Below, one piece after another: positions 1 through 8,873 of a stretch of DNA of 64,000 nucleotides; position 1 is the first letter of the stretch; every line of letters begins with the position of its first letter. The notes below the pieces were generated by a model. It was given only the letters and a program-made list of their open reading frames with translations, was not told where the DNA came from and ran no database searches. The stretch covers positions 310,001 through 374,000 of the forward strand of contig NZ_FOVW01000002.1 of NCBI RefSeq assembly GCF_900115305.1, read 5' to 3'. The translations under genes and the position numbers were made by a program. Source of the DNA: Algoriphagus ornithinivorans. Its GTDB lineage: Bacteria; Bacteroidota; Bacteroidia; Cytophagales; Cyclobacteriaceae.

Positions 1-1
1 T

Positions 2-1480
2 CAAATCAAGGCGGACTTGAGAGCTCAAAATGAAACCGTGATTTCAGGAAAAACTGCCTTTGAATTATATGATACCTATGGTTTTCCACTGGACTTAACT
101 TCTTTAATTGCAAGAGAAGGTGGCTTTTCACTGGATGAAAAAGGCTTTGCCTTTGAGATGGAAAAACAAAAAAATCGATCTAGAGCAGCTTCAGAATCCG
201 AAACCGGAGATTGGGTTTCAGTGCATGATGATGAAGGTGTGGACTTTATAGGTTATGATTTTACTGAGGCTTATTCCCACATCATCAAATACAGGGTAGT
301 TAAGGATAAAAAAGGAGATAAGTATCAGTTGGTGCTGGACAAAACTCCATTTTATGCAGAAAGTGGCGGTCAGGTAGGGGATACCGGTTACTTGATATCT
401 GAATCGGAAAAAATAAGAGTAGTAGACACCAAAAAGGAAAATGACCTGATTGTTCATTTTGTTGAAAAACTGCCAACGGATCCAAGTTTGAAGTTTTCAG
501 CTGAGGTGGATAAGGGCAAGCGGTCCTTAACTATGAATAATCATACTGCTACTCATTTGTTGCAATCTGCTCTTAAACAGGTGCTAGGAGAACATGTGCA
601 GCAAAGAGGTTCCTTGGTGAATGATCAAATCCTCAGGTTTGATTTCTCCCACTTTGCTAAGATGACTGAAGAAGAAATCTCTCAGGTTGAAGACATTGTC
701 AATTCCAAGATTCGGGAGAATATCCCGCTTTTGGAAAAAAGAAATGTCCCTATTGAAGAAGCTAAGCAAATGGGCGCAACTGCTTTGTTTGGTGAAAAAT
801 ATGGGGATTATGTGAGAGTAATCACCTTTGATCCAAACTTCTCAGTCGAACTTTGTGGTGGTACTCATGTTCCTTCCACAGCACAAATTGGGCTATTCAA
901 GATTCTTTCAGAGGGATCTGTAGCTTCAGGGGTTCGAAGGATAGAAGCTATAACTTCTTTGGAAGCAGAGAAATATCTGAAAGCTCAGGAAAATCTCTTG
1001 AAAGAACTTCAGGACCTGTTAAAGAACCCTAAAGACTTGAAGAAAGCGGTGGAATCTTTGTTGCAGGAAAAAGCGGAATTGAAGAGCGAGCTGGATAAAT
1101 TATATCAAGAGAAAGCTTCAGGAGTTAAAGCAGATCTTTTAAAGCAATTTGTAGAAAAGGATGGAGCAAAAATTCTTTTGGCTCAAATTAGCCTTCCGAA
1201 TGCAGACTCCTTGAAGAAATTGGCTTATGAATTGAAAAATGAAGTAGCTGATGCCTTTGTAATTCTTGCAGCAGAAATCGAAGGAAAACCGCAAATAGCT
1301 GTTATTTTGGACGAAAATTTGATCTCATCTAAAAACTTGAATGCGGGTCAAATTGTCCGTGAATTAGCCAAGGAGATTCAGGGTGGAGGAGGAGGTCAAC
1401 CTTTCTTTGCTACAGCAGGTGGCAAAAAATTGGAAGGCCTTCCAGACGTGATTAGCAAGGCAAAGCAAATGTTTTTATAA
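2..1480 (+). CDS. alaS: Alanyl-tRNA synthetase, C-terminal part (5' end outside window)
   Basis: Charges tRNA-Ala with alanine and edits mischarged Ser/Gly. The reading frame is open to the left edge, so this is a partial gene: the N-terminal class II catalytic core is missing and the visible part starts near the end of the tRNA-recognition region (FELYDTYGFPLDLT). Visible domains in order are a beta-barrel linker, the editing domain with its zinc-binding histidine motif HTATHLL and the later CGGTH motif, a coiled-coil segment, and the C-Ala/DHHA1 domain ending in the glycine-rich GGGGGQPFFATAGG. Nothing is broken in the visible part. gatB follows after 17 nt and is probably co-transcribed; both genes serve tRNA aminoacylation. 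Confidence 0.97.
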   Translation, partial: QIKADLRAQNETVISGKTAFELYDTYGFPLDLTSLIAREGGFSLDEKGFAFEMEKQKNRSRAASESETGDWVSVHDDEGVDFIGYDFTEAYSHIIKYRVVKDKKGDKYQLVLDKTPFYAESGGQVGDTGYLISESEKIRVVDTKKENDLIVHFVEKLPTDPSLKFSAEVDKGKRSLTMNNHTATHLLQSALKQVLGEHVQQRGSLVNDQILRFDFSHFAKMTEEEISQVEDIVNSKIRENIPLLEKRNVPIEEAKQMGATALFGEKYGDYVRVITFDPNFSVELCGGTHVPSTAQIGLFKILSEGSVASGVRRIEAITSLEAEKYLKAQENLLKELQDLLKNPKDLKKAVESLLQEKAELKSELDKLYQEKASGVKADLLKQFVEKDGAKILLAQISLPNADSLKKLAYELKNEVADAFVILAAEIEGKPQIAVILDENLISSKNLNAGQIVRELAKEIQGGGGGQPFFATAGGKKLEGLPDVISKAKQMFL

Positions 1481-1497
1481 GCGCTGAATAAGTAAAT

Positions 1498-2958
1498 ATG
1501 ATTAGCGAAGATTTAAGAAATAAATATCAGTTGGTAATTGGGCTGGAGGTTCATGCCCAATTGCAGACTGTGAGTAAAATATTTTCAGCCGATTCTACTG
1601 AATACGGTAATCTTCCTAATACCCAAATATCTGTAATTACCCTAGGGCATCCAGGCACATTACCGAAGATCAATAAAAAGGTGGTGGAGTATGCAGTGAA
1701 AATGGGGTTAGCCTGTAATTCTGAAATCACGCGATTTAATATTTTCTCCCGAAAAAATTATTTCTATCCAGACTTGCCTAAGGGCTATCAAATTACCCAA
1801 GATAAAGGGCCTATTTGCGTGGGTGGGACAGTACCTATTCAGCTTTCAGACGGAACCAAAAGAGATATCCGACTCAATCGGGTACATATGGAAGAGGATG
1901 CAGGTAAATCAATTCACTTGGCAGGTGAAACAGATACTTTTGTGGATTTTAACAGAGCAGGTACTCCATTAATTGAAATCGTTTCTGAACCGGATATGCA
2001 TAGCCCAGAAGAGGCTTATGCTTTTTTGACTGAGATTAAAAAGCTCGTTGAATATTTAGAAATATGTGATGGAAACATGGAAGAGGGATCTCTTCGATGC
2101 GATGCCAACGTATCTGTCATGCTCAAGGGCGCCAAAGAACTTGGAAAAAAAGTTGAAGTGAAGAACATGAATTCTTTCAGAAATGTCTTTCGGGCTATTG
2201 AGCACGAGCATGAAAGAATAATCGGGCTGTTGGAAGAAGGCAAGGAAATTGTCTCTGAAACAAGAACTTTTGATGCCAATTCGGGTACAACTGCCAGCAT
2301 GCGTACCAAGGAAGATTTAAATGATTACAGGTATTTTCCTGAGCCTGACTTGAGTCCGGTGGTGATTTCTGAAGAATGGTTGAGCTCCATTCAGGAACAG
2401 ATGCCAGAGCTTCCTCGTGAACTGCAATCCAGGTTTGTCAATGACTACGGGCTTCCGGATTATGATGCCAGTTTCTTGACAGAATCAAGATCCATTGCCT
2501 TATGGTTTGATAATCTTTGTAAAATCACTTCTAATTATAAAGCGGCATCCAACTGGATGATGGGACCGATTAAGTCCTATTTGAATGAAAGTGGAGCCTC
2601 AATTTCAGATTTTCCGATTCCGGCTACCAAGTTGGGAGAATTGATTGAGATGATTGATGAGGGGCATGTTAGCTTCACAGCTGCTCAGCAAAAGATTTAT
2701 CCTGAAATGCTTAATCAATCTGAAGAAAGTCCTCTTCAAATTGCTCAGCGGTTAAATTTGATCCAGGAAAGCGATGAAGATTCTTTGTTGCCTATAGTTG
2801 AAAGTGTGATCAGTGAAAATGCTTCTAAGGTAAAGGAGTATAAATCAGGTAAAAAGGGATTAATGGGGATGTTTATGGGACAGGTAATGAAAAAGTCTCA
2901 AGGAAAGGCAGATCCAAAAGTCGCCACTAAATTATTGACAAAAATTCTAGACAATTAA
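1498..2958 (+). CDS. gatB: Asp-tRNA(Asn)/Glu-tRNA(Gln) amidotransferase subunit B
   Basis: Subunit B of the GatCAB complex, which converts misacylated Glu-tRNA(Gln) or Asp-tRNA(Asn) to the correct amide form in the cytoplasm. The 486-residue product has the usual family length. It opens with the diagnostic GLEVHAQL stretch, carries the kinase-like GatB core with HMEEDAGKS, and ends in the YqeY-like helical tail ending KLLTKILDN. Subunits A and C are not in the window, so the complex is encoded at dispersed loci here. It lies 17 nt behind alaS and the next gene starts 1 nt after its stop, which suggests one transcript. Confidence 0.97.
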   Translation: MISEDLRNKYQLVIGLEVHAQLQTVSKIFSADSTEYGNLPNTQISVITLGHPGTLPKINKKVVEYAVKMGLACNSEITRFNIFSRKNYFYPDLPKGYQITQDKGPICVGGTVPIQLSDGTKRDIRLNRVHMEEDAGKSIHLAGETDTFVDFNRAGTPLIEIVSEPDMHSPEEAYAFLTEIKKLVEYLEICDGNMEEGSLRCDANVSVMLKGAKELGKKVEVKNMNSFRNVFRAIEHEHERIIGLLEEGKEIVSETRTFDANSGTTASMRTKEDLNDYRYFPEPDLSPVVISEEWLSSIQEQMPELPRELQSRFVNDYGLPDYDASFLTESRSIALWFDNLCKITSNYKAASNWMMGPIKSYLNESGASISDFPIPATKLGELIEMIDEGHVSFTAAQQKIYPEMLNQSEESPLQIAQRLNLIQESDEDSLLPIVESVISENASKVKEYKSGKKGLMGMFMGQVMKKSQGKADPKVATKLLTKILDN

Positions 2959-2959
2959 T

Positions 2960-4072
2960 ATGAAAAAAATACTCAGCTTAAGTTTTCTGGCTGTTTTCAC
3001 AATATTGGTTTCCTGTGGAAGCAGACAGTCTAATACGGATGGAAAAGTCCTTGTTTCGGGGAAAGTTGAAAATGCTCCGGCAGGAGTGGTTGTTCTTTCT
3101 CAGTTTACAGAATCAAGACCAAAGGTTTTAGATACCTTGGAGGTTAACTCCAAAGGGGAATTTGAATATGAGGTGGCTGTTGATTCTCCTACCTTTTATG
3201 AATTGAATCTTTATGGTCAACGCTCAGTAAGGCTAGCTCTTTTGGATGAAAATGTGCAGGTTTATTATGATTTCTCCAAACCAGAGGAAATTAAAATCGA
3301 GGGTTCTCAAGACTCTCAGGAGATGCTCAAACTGGAAAAGCTGATGAATGATTATCAAGCTGAAGTGAATAAGCTAAACGAAGCTTATTATGAAGCCATG
3401 AGTAGTAATAACTCAGATGCTATCCGAAGTATCCAAGAGCAGGCAATGGAATTGGAAGCTCAGCAATCTGAAAAAGTAAAAGCGACTATAGAAAGTATGG
3501 GAGATAGCTTTGCCTCTCTTGCTGCGGTAGGCTTATTAAATCCAAAAAATGATTTTCCATTTTTGGATCAATTGGTTTCTGATCTGAATGAAAACTACCC
3601 TAACACGAAATCAATCCTTCAGTTAAAACAACAACTGGATGAAATGAGAAAGTTATCTGTAGGGCAGCCTGCCCCTGAGATTGAATTACCTAATCCTCAA
3701 GGGGAAATGGTAAAGCTTTCTGATATGAAAGGGAAGTACGTGCTGATTGATTTTTGGGCTGCTTGGTGTAAGCCTTGTCGTCAGGAAAATCCTAATCTTG
3801 TAAGAATGTACAATCTTTATAAAGATAAAGGCTTTGAAGTATTTGGAGTCTCTTTAGACAGAACCAAAGAAGACTGGTTGAAAGCTATTGAAGACGATGG
3901 TCTGACTTGGACTCATGTTTCAGATCTTCAGTATTTTAATTCCAAAGCTGCAGAGACCTATCAAATCAATGCCATTCCAGCTACTTATATGCTGGATCCT
4001 GATGGGAAAATCATCGCTAAAGATTTACGCGGACCTAGTCTTGAAAATAAGCTTGCAGAGATTTTTGATTAA
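2960..4072 (+). CDS. TlpA/ResA-like thiol-disulfide oxidoreductase lipoprotein with DUF4369
   Basis: Probably reduces or isomerises disulfides in envelope proteins. A lipoprotein signal peptide is visible (lipobox LVSC, lipidated Cys19). Residues about 28-115 form a DUF4369 beta domain, 120-230 are helical, and 235-370 form a thioredoxin fold of the AhpC/TSA-Redoxin type with the active site WCKPC (Cys270, Cys273). A cis-proline motif NAIPATY follows. The DUF4369-thioredoxin architecture is typical of Bacteroidota. It starts 1 nt after gatB, so it may ride on the alaS-gatB transcript, and a strong terminator follows the stop. Substrate unknown. Confidence 0.9.
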   Translation: MKKILSLSFLAVFTILVSCGSRQSNTDGKVLVSGKVENAPAGVVVLSQFTESRPKVLDTLEVNSKGEFEYEVAVDSPTFYELNLYGQRSVRLALLDENVQVYYDFSKPEEIKIEGSQDSQEMLKLEKLMNDYQAEVNKLNEAYYEAMSSNNSDAIRSIQEQAMELEAQQSEKVKATIESMGDSFASLAAVGLLNPKNDFPFLDQLVSDLNENYPNTKSILQLKQQLDEMRKLSVGQPAPEIELPNPQGEMVKLSDMKGKYVLIDFWAAWCKPCRQENPNLVRMYNLYKDKGFEVFGVSLDRTKEDWLKAIEDDGLTWTHVSDLQYFNSKAAETYQINAIPATYMLDPDGKIIAKDLRGPSLENKLAEIFD

Positions 4073-4093
4073 TATTTCTGACCAAAAATGAAG

Positions 4094-4126
4094 AACCCTG
4101 TCACCAAAAATGACAGGGTTTTTTTT
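4094..4126 (+). terminator. Rho-independent terminator after the TlpA-like gene
   Basis: A perfect 10-bp stem (4094-4103 with 4111-4120, loop CAAAAA-type of 7 nt) runs into an uninterrupted T tract to 4126. It lies 22 nt after the thioredoxin-like gene and ends the alaS-gatB-tlpA run. Confidence 0.9.
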
Positions 4127-4132
4127 ATGAAA

Positions 4133-4219
4133 AAAACCTTCGTTTTAGCGAAGGTTTTCAGAGCAGAAATTCTATTTCATAAAAGGAAGGAGGAAAAAGT
4201 ACCAAACAGTCCTTCCTTT
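4133..4219. other. Two further hairpins in a gene-free stretch (4127-4455)
   Basis: The gap between the TlpA-like gene and proC is 425 bp and holds no convincing gene. Besides the terminators at each end it contains a perfect 10-bp hairpin (4133-4142 / 4149-4158) whose A tract on the left would act as a U tract for minus-strand transcripts, and a 9-bp stem (4182-4190 / 4211-4219, 20-nt loop). From 4220 to 4450 the sequence is AT-rich and I see nothing else in it. Confidence 0.5.
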
Positions 4220-4450
4220 AAAAATTGGTTCTTTTAAAAAGGAATAGCAAAAGTTGTTTATCACCCGAGACAAATCTAATAAAAATATTCAAAAGAAAAA
4301 CACATCAAAAATTCTTTCTTTTTCAATAAATATAAATATTCATAGAAATGATTGTTTTTTAATACAAGAAGTATGGCTGGTGTGCTCCAAACGGCATTTT
4401 TATTTTTTCGGTTATTTTTTGATTAATTTCAGTTTGACAAAAATTGACAT

Positions 4451-4478
4451 AAAAAAAACCGAAGATTTTCTTCGGTTT
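4451..4478 (-). terminator. Rho-independent terminator after proC
   Basis: A 10-bp stem (4456-4465 / 4469-4478, 3-nt loop). Read on the minus strand it is followed by eight T, and it lies 20 nt beyond the proC stop. The other side is also T-rich (TTTCTTTTT), so it may stop transcripts from both directions. Confidence 0.85.
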
Positions 4479-4497
4479 CTTTTTAAAGCGTGATTTT

Positions 4498-5301
4498 TTA
4501 GTGTTTTTCAATCTTTTCGTAGCTGGCAATTACCCCCCTGACCATTGCTGAACTGAAGCCTTGATGTTCCATTTCATTCAGTCCTACGATAGTGCAGCCT
4601 TTGGGAGTGGTCACTTTATCTATTGCTGCTTCAGGATGCATGTTCTTCTGTATCATCAGTTCGGCAGCACCCTTCACAGTTTGATTGACAATTTTACTGG
4701 CAGTTACAGAATCAAATCCAATTTGAATACCTCCTTGAATCATTGCTCTCATAAAGCGTAAAACATAAGCAATACCACAGGCACCTAAGACTGTTGCTGC
4801 TTCCATTAAATTTTCATCGATGGTTTGAGTAAATCCAATCGAATTAAATAGCTTTTCAATCAATGCAATTTGTTCTGCATTTGCATTTTGTTGACAAATG
4901 CAGGTTATCGATTCTTGAATATCTGCTGCAATATTGGGCATAGCACGGAAACAGACTGTCCGAGGATCTAGGGTTTTATACATTTCCTCGAGGCTTATTC
5001 CGGTAGCTAGCGAAATAATAATCTGTTTTCTAGGGTTCAGAACCTCTTTGATTTCATTTAATATGGGAGTGACATTGTAGGGTTTCACCCCTAAAATCAC
5101 CAAATCAGCCTCCTGAGCAGCAGTAATATTGTCAGAGCTGATTGTGACTCCCAGTTGGGAATAGGAAGATAGACTACTGATTGACCTTTTAGTCAAAGTC
5201 AGATTCTTCGCAACGAAGCCTTGGGTTTCCAATAAGCCATTTGCGATGGAAGTCCCTAAATTCCCACAGCCTATGATTGCTATTTTTTTATCTGTGATCA
5301 T
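4498..5301 (-). CDS. proC: Pyrroline-5-carboxylate reductase
   Basis: Catalyses the last step of proline synthesis, reducing pyrroline-5-carboxylate with NAD(P)H in the cytoplasm. The N-terminal Rossmann motif GCGNLG is at residues 11-16. The C-terminal half holds the conserved P5CR dimerisation region (GACGIAYVLRFMRAMIQGG, then TPKGCTIVGLNEME). I chose the ATG at 5301 (267 residues) over an upstream TTG at 5322, because the Rossmann strand then starts at the usual distance from the N terminus. It stands alone between two terminators, so it is probably a single-gene transcript. Confidence 0.95.
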   Translation of the reverse strand: MITDKKIAIIGCGNLGTSIANGLLETQGFVAKNLTLTKRSISSLSSYSQLGVTISSDNITAAQEADLVILGVKPYNVTPILNEIKEVLNPRKQIIISLATGISLEEMYKTLDPRTVCFRAMPNIAADIQESITCICQQNANAEQIALIEKLFNSIGFTQTIDENLMEAATVLGACGIAYVLRFMRAMIQGGIQIGFDSVTASKIVNQTVKGAAELMIQKNMHPEAAIDKVTTPKGCTIVGLNEMEHQGFSSAMVRGVIASYEKIEKH

Positions 5302-5483
5302 GAATTTTTCAATTTTTAGCAAATAATCTTCATTAAAGGTAATTAAATGCGCTATTTATTAATAGATACTTAAGAAAAAGCTGAAAATGATATCAATTAC
5401 TTTTTTTACAAGTTTGGCAAAAGTTAATTAAGCTTTAAGATTGAATCCACTGCTTTAATGGTAGAATATTCCATTAACATGAC

Positions 5484-5550
5484 TATTTTTGGCCCTGCAA
5501 TTGCACAAAAGCGGGTAGGTTTGTTTCAAAACCTGCCTTTGCGTTTTTAT
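5484..5550 (+). promoter_or_regulatory. Candidate -7 box and hairpin leader of the polysaccharide operon
   Basis: TATTTTTG at 5484-5491 matches the Bacteroidota -7 consensus TAnnTTTG, but I see no good -33 TTTG partner. Downstream, 5513-5522 can pair with 5529-5538 (10 pairs including two G-T, 6-nt loop), followed by a short T run at 5544-5548, all within 50 nt of the glycosyltransferase start. This would fit an imperfect attenuator or a leftover terminator. Confidence 0.35.
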
Positions 5551-5561
5551 AATAGCTACTG

Positions 5562-6728
5562 ATGCCGAAATTAATTCGTATTACAACTGTTCCTCTTTCT
5601 TTAAATCTTTTGCTTTCAGGGCAAATGAAATATATGAAAGAAAAGGGTTGGGAGGTAATTGCGGTCAGTTCTGATGGTAAAGAAATTCCACAAGTCGAAA
5701 AAAGAGAAGGGGTTAAGCACATTACAATTCCTTTTACAAGAAAAATCACCCCATTTCAGGATTTAAAATGCGTTTGGAAATTGTACCAACTTTTCCGAAA
5801 TGAGAAACCTGATATAGTTCACACACATACACCCAAGGCAGGTTTGCTTGGAATGATAGCAGCAAATTTAGCGGGTGTCAAAATTCGGATTCATACTTTA
5901 GCGGGCATTCCTGCCATGGCTGCCGAGGGTCAAAAAAAAGGACTTTTAGAAAGTGCTGAAAAATGGACCTATTCCAACGCTACTGAGGTATGGCCTAATT
6001 CTCATGGATTAAAAAATTTCGTGATTGAAAAAGAGCTAAGCTCTGAGCGTAAATTAAAAGTAATCGGAAGTGGCTCCTCTAATGGAGTGGATTTAGCTAA
6101 ATACAATCGGTCTGCGCTAAAGGAAAATCACTTGGTTGCCGCAACGATGAGAATCTTACCAGGAGAAGATGATTTCTTAATCTTAGCTGTAGGAAGGCTT
6201 GTCAAAGACAAAGGTATTGAGGAGTTGGTTCGGGCTTTTTTGGCTTCAAAGATAGTGTCCAGTTCAAAATTGGTTTTGTTAGGCAGTTTTGAACAAGATT
6301 TAAATCCACTCTCCCCGGAAATAATTCAGACCATCCAAGATCATCCAAGGATAGTTCAAATAGACTGGACTGATCATGTAGCTCATTACATGGCTTTGGC
6401 AGATGTCTTGGTTCATGCCTCCCATAGAGAAGGCTTTCCCAATGTTTTGTTGGAAGCAGGAGCGATGCAGCTGCCTGTGATTTGCTCTGATATAATTGGT
6501 AATTCAGATATCATTAGCCAGCAAAAAACTGGGCTAATTTTTCCTGTAAAAAATGAAGAGGTTTTAAGAGAAGCACTGGAATTTGCATTCGTAAAAAGAG
6601 ATAAAATGCAATTACTGGCCGCAAACCTTTTTAAAGAAATCAGTGAAAAATATGAGAGAACGAAGCTTCATCAAGAAATATTTTCCAATTATCAACGCTT
6701 GATTGAAGAGGTTGAGAAAAGTGAATAG
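5562..6728 (+). CDS. Glycosyltransferase family 4 (GT-B fold, CapM-like)
   Basis: Probably transfers a sugar from a nucleotide donor to a lipid-linked or growing surface polysaccharide at the inner face of the membrane. The 388-residue protein has an N-terminal acceptor domain (ITTVPLSLNLLLSGQM, then the conserved VHTHTPKAGLLG) and a C-terminal donor domain with VGRLVKDKGIEEL and the EX7E-type motif in HREGFPNVLLEAGAMQLP. No membrane segment is obvious. It resembles enzymes that add the second sugar in capsule or O-antigen repeat units. The UDP-glucuronate epimerase follows after 38 nt in the same direction, which supports a role in acidic polysaccharide synthesis. Donor and acceptor cannot be read from sequence. 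Confidence 0.85.
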   Translation: MPKLIRITTVPLSLNLLLSGQMKYMKEKGWEVIAVSSDGKEIPQVEKREGVKHITIPFTRKITPFQDLKCVWKLYQLFRNEKPDIVHTHTPKAGLLGMIAANLAGVKIRIHTLAGIPAMAAEGQKKGLLESAEKWTYSNATEVWPNSHGLKNFVIEKELSSERKLKVIGSGSSNGVDLAKYNRSALKENHLVAATMRILPGEDDFLILAVGRLVKDKGIEELVRAFLASKIVSSSKLVLLGSFEQDLNPLSPEIIQTIQDHPRIVQIDWTDHVAHYMALADVLVHASHREGFPNVLLEAGAMQLPVICSDIIGNSDIISQQKTGLIFPVKNEEVLREALEFAFVKRDKMQLLAANLFKEISEKYERTKLHQEIFSNYQRLIEEVEKSE

Positions 6729-6766
6729 TATATATTTGAATTAATAATGAATAGTTATTTTTCCCT

Positions 6767-7831
6767 ATGAAGTATTTGGTCACCGGTACAGCCGGTTTTA
6801 TTGGATTCCATGTTGCAAAAAAACTGATTGAAAGGGGAGAACAGGTAGTAGGCTTGGATTCGATCAATGACTACTATGATATCAATCTAAAATACGCTCG
6901 TTTGGAGCATATGGGCATTGAAAAGGAAAAGCTTAACTATGGAAAATTACTTCAGTCTAATAAGTATCCAGAATATTCATTTATACAGCTTGATTTAACA
7001 GAGAAAGAGAAGTTGTCTGAACTTTTTAAAGCTGAAAAATTTGATGTTGTAATCCATCTTGCGGCACAGGCAGGTGTAAGATATTCCCTAACGAATCCAG
7101 AAGTATACATTCAAAGTAATATCATTGCTTTCCTGAATATTTTGGAGTGCAGTCGCTATAATCCAGTCAAACACTTGGTTTATGCATCTTCCAGTTCAGT
7201 GTATGGTGCAAATGAAAAATTACCTTTTTCAACCTCTGATTCAGTAGATCATCCTATCTCTTTGTATGCAGCCTCAAAGAAATCCAACGAATTGATGGCT
7301 CATACATACAGTCACTTATTTGGAATACCTACTACTGGCTTACGCTTCTTCACCGTTTACGGTCCATGGGGTAGACCAGATATGGCTTTATTTCTTTTTA
7401 CTGAGGCAATTTTGAAAGGGGAACCTATCAAAGTCTTTAATCACGGAGAGATGAAAAGGGACTTCACCTATATTGATGATATAGTTGAAGGAATTCTTAA
7501 AGTAGCTGATAGGCCTGCAAGACCCAACCCTGATTTTGACCCTCAAAACCCAGATCCAGGAAGTGGGAGGGCCCCGTATAAAGTGTATAATATTGGTAAT
7601 TCCTCTCCTGTATTGTTGATGGATTATATCAAGGCAATCGAGAAGGGACTAGGCAAAAAGGCGAAAATGGAACTTCTACCTTTACAGCCTGGTGATGTTC
7701 CTGCTTCACACGCAGAAGTTTCTGACTTGATCAGAGATACCGGATATAAACCTGATACAAAAATTGAAGATGGAGTTCAGGCATTTACTGATTGGTACTT
7801 AGATTATTATAAAAAAACTATAAATGAGTAA
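6767..7831 (+). CDS. UDP-glucuronate 4-epimerase (NAD-dependent SDR)
   Basis: Interconverts UDP-glucuronate and UDP-galacturonate, a precursor for acidic capsule or LPS sugars. It is an extended short-chain dehydrogenase of 354 residues: GxxGxxG at Gly7-Gly10-Gly13, the SSSVYG substrate loop near 142-147, and catalytic Tyr167-x3-Lys171. The insert LDSINDYYDINLKYARL and the C-terminal FTYIDDIVEGI and LQPGDVPASHA are hallmarks of the LspL/CapI/GAE group rather than of GalE. The stop overlaps the start of the next gene by 8 nt, so the two are translationally coupled. Confidence 0.9.
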   Translation: MKYLVTGTAGFIGFHVAKKLIERGEQVVGLDSINDYYDINLKYARLEHMGIEKEKLNYGKLLQSNKYPEYSFIQLDLTEKEKLSELFKAEKFDVVIHLAAQAGVRYSLTNPEVYIQSNIIAFLNILECSRYNPVKHLVYASSSSVYGANEKLPFSTSDSVDHPISLYAASKKSNELMAHTYSHLFGIPTTGLRFFTVYGPWGRPDMALFLFTEAILKGEPIKVFNHGEMKRDFTYIDDIVEGILKVADRPARPNPDFDPQNPDPGSGRAPYKVYNIGNSSPVLLMDYIKAIEKGLGKKAKMELLPLQPGDVPASHAEVSDLIRDTGYKPDTKIEDGVQAFTDWYLDYYKKTINE

Positions 7832-8873
7832 ATCAATTTTAATTACAGGCGGAGCTGGATTTATTGGTTCCCACGTAGTACAACTTTTTGTAGAGAAATA
7901 TCCTTCTTATAAGATTGTGAATTTGGATGCCCTTACCTATGCCGGCAATCTTGAAAATCTAAAGGCTGTAGAAAATGCTTCCAATTATTACTTTGAGAAG
8001 GTTGATATTCAAGATGCTTTGGAATTGGAAAAAGTATTTGAAAAACACGCCATTACCGATGTAATCCACCTTGCAGCAGAATCTCATGTAGATAGGTCAA
8101 TATCTGATCCTTTGGCATTTGTGAAAACCAATGTTTTTGGAACAGTCAATCTATTGAATGCTGCCAAAAAAGCCTGGGAAGGAGAATTGGATCAGCACTT
8201 ATTTTACCATGTTTCCACAGATGAAGTTTATGGATCACTGCATGATGGAGGCTTCTTCTTAGAGACTACTCCTTACGATCCTCAATCGCCTTATTCTGCT
8301 TCCAAAGCAGCTTCTGATCATTTTGTGCGGGCCTATGCAAATACCTACAAAATGAAAACGGTTGTTTCAAATTGTTCTAACAATTATGGACCAAATCATT
8401 TTCCTGAGAAATTGATCCCACTTTGCATCAACAATATCAAGAATATGAAACCGCTTCCAGTTTATGGAAAAGGGGAAAATGTCAGAGATTGGCTGTTTGT
8501 GAAGGATCATGCTCGAGCAATTGACACAGTATTTCACCAAGGAAAAGCAGGGGAAACGTACAATATCGGTGGATTCAACGAGTGGAAAAATATTGATATC
8601 GTTCGTCTGCTTTGCAAGAAAATGGATGAAAAGCTAGGTAGGGAAGAAGGTACTTCTGAGAAGCTGATCACATTTGTGAAAGATAGAGCTGGTCATGATT
8701 TGAGGTATGCCATTGACTCATCCAAAATCAAAAACGAGCTAGGTTGGGAGCCAAGTTTGCAGTTTGATGAGGGAATAGATATCACCATTGATTGGTACTT
8801 GGTCAATGAGGAATGGCTAGACCATGTGACCTCGGGAGCTTACCAAGATTACTACCAACAACATTATCATTGA
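7824..8873 (+). CDS. rfbB: dTDP-glucose 4,6-dehydratase
   Basis: Converts dTDP-glucose to dTDP-4-keto-6-deoxyglucose, the branch point to dTDP-rhamnose and other deoxysugars. Visible features: NAD-binding GGAGFIG (9-15), the dehydratase STDEVYG motif with Asp133-Glu134, Tyr157-x3-Lys161 (YSASK), NNYGPNHFPEKLIP, and GKGENVRDWLFV for nucleotide binding. Length (349) is normal. It overlaps the upstream epimerase by 8 nt. rfbA, rfbC and rfbD, the usual partners for rhamnose, are absent from the window. Its stop lies 7 nt inside the 3' end of the convergent permease gene. Confidence 0.95.
   Translation: MSKSILITGGAGFIGSHVVQLFVEKYPSYKIVNLDALTYAGNLENLKAVENASNYYFEKVDIQDALELEKVFEKHAITDVIHLAAESHVDRSISDPLAFVKTNVFGTVNLLNAAKKAWEGELDQHLFYHVSTDEVYGSLHDGGFFLETTPYDPQSPYSASKAASDHFVRAYANTYKMKTVVSNCSNNYGPNHFPEKLIPLCINNIKNMKPLPVYGKGENVRDWLFVKDHARAIDTVFHQGKAGETYNIGGFNEWKNIDIVRLLCKKMDEKLGREEGTSEKLITFVKDRAGHDLRYAIDSSKIKNELGWEPSLQFDEGIDITIDWYLVNEEWLDHVTSGAYQDYYQQHYH

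Noticed and set aside
4254..4493. Possible 79-residue gene in the gap before proC
   Set aside because: AT-rich composition with runs of Ile/Lys/Phe, no recognisable domain, and its 3' end runs through the proC terminator. Likely chance open frame.
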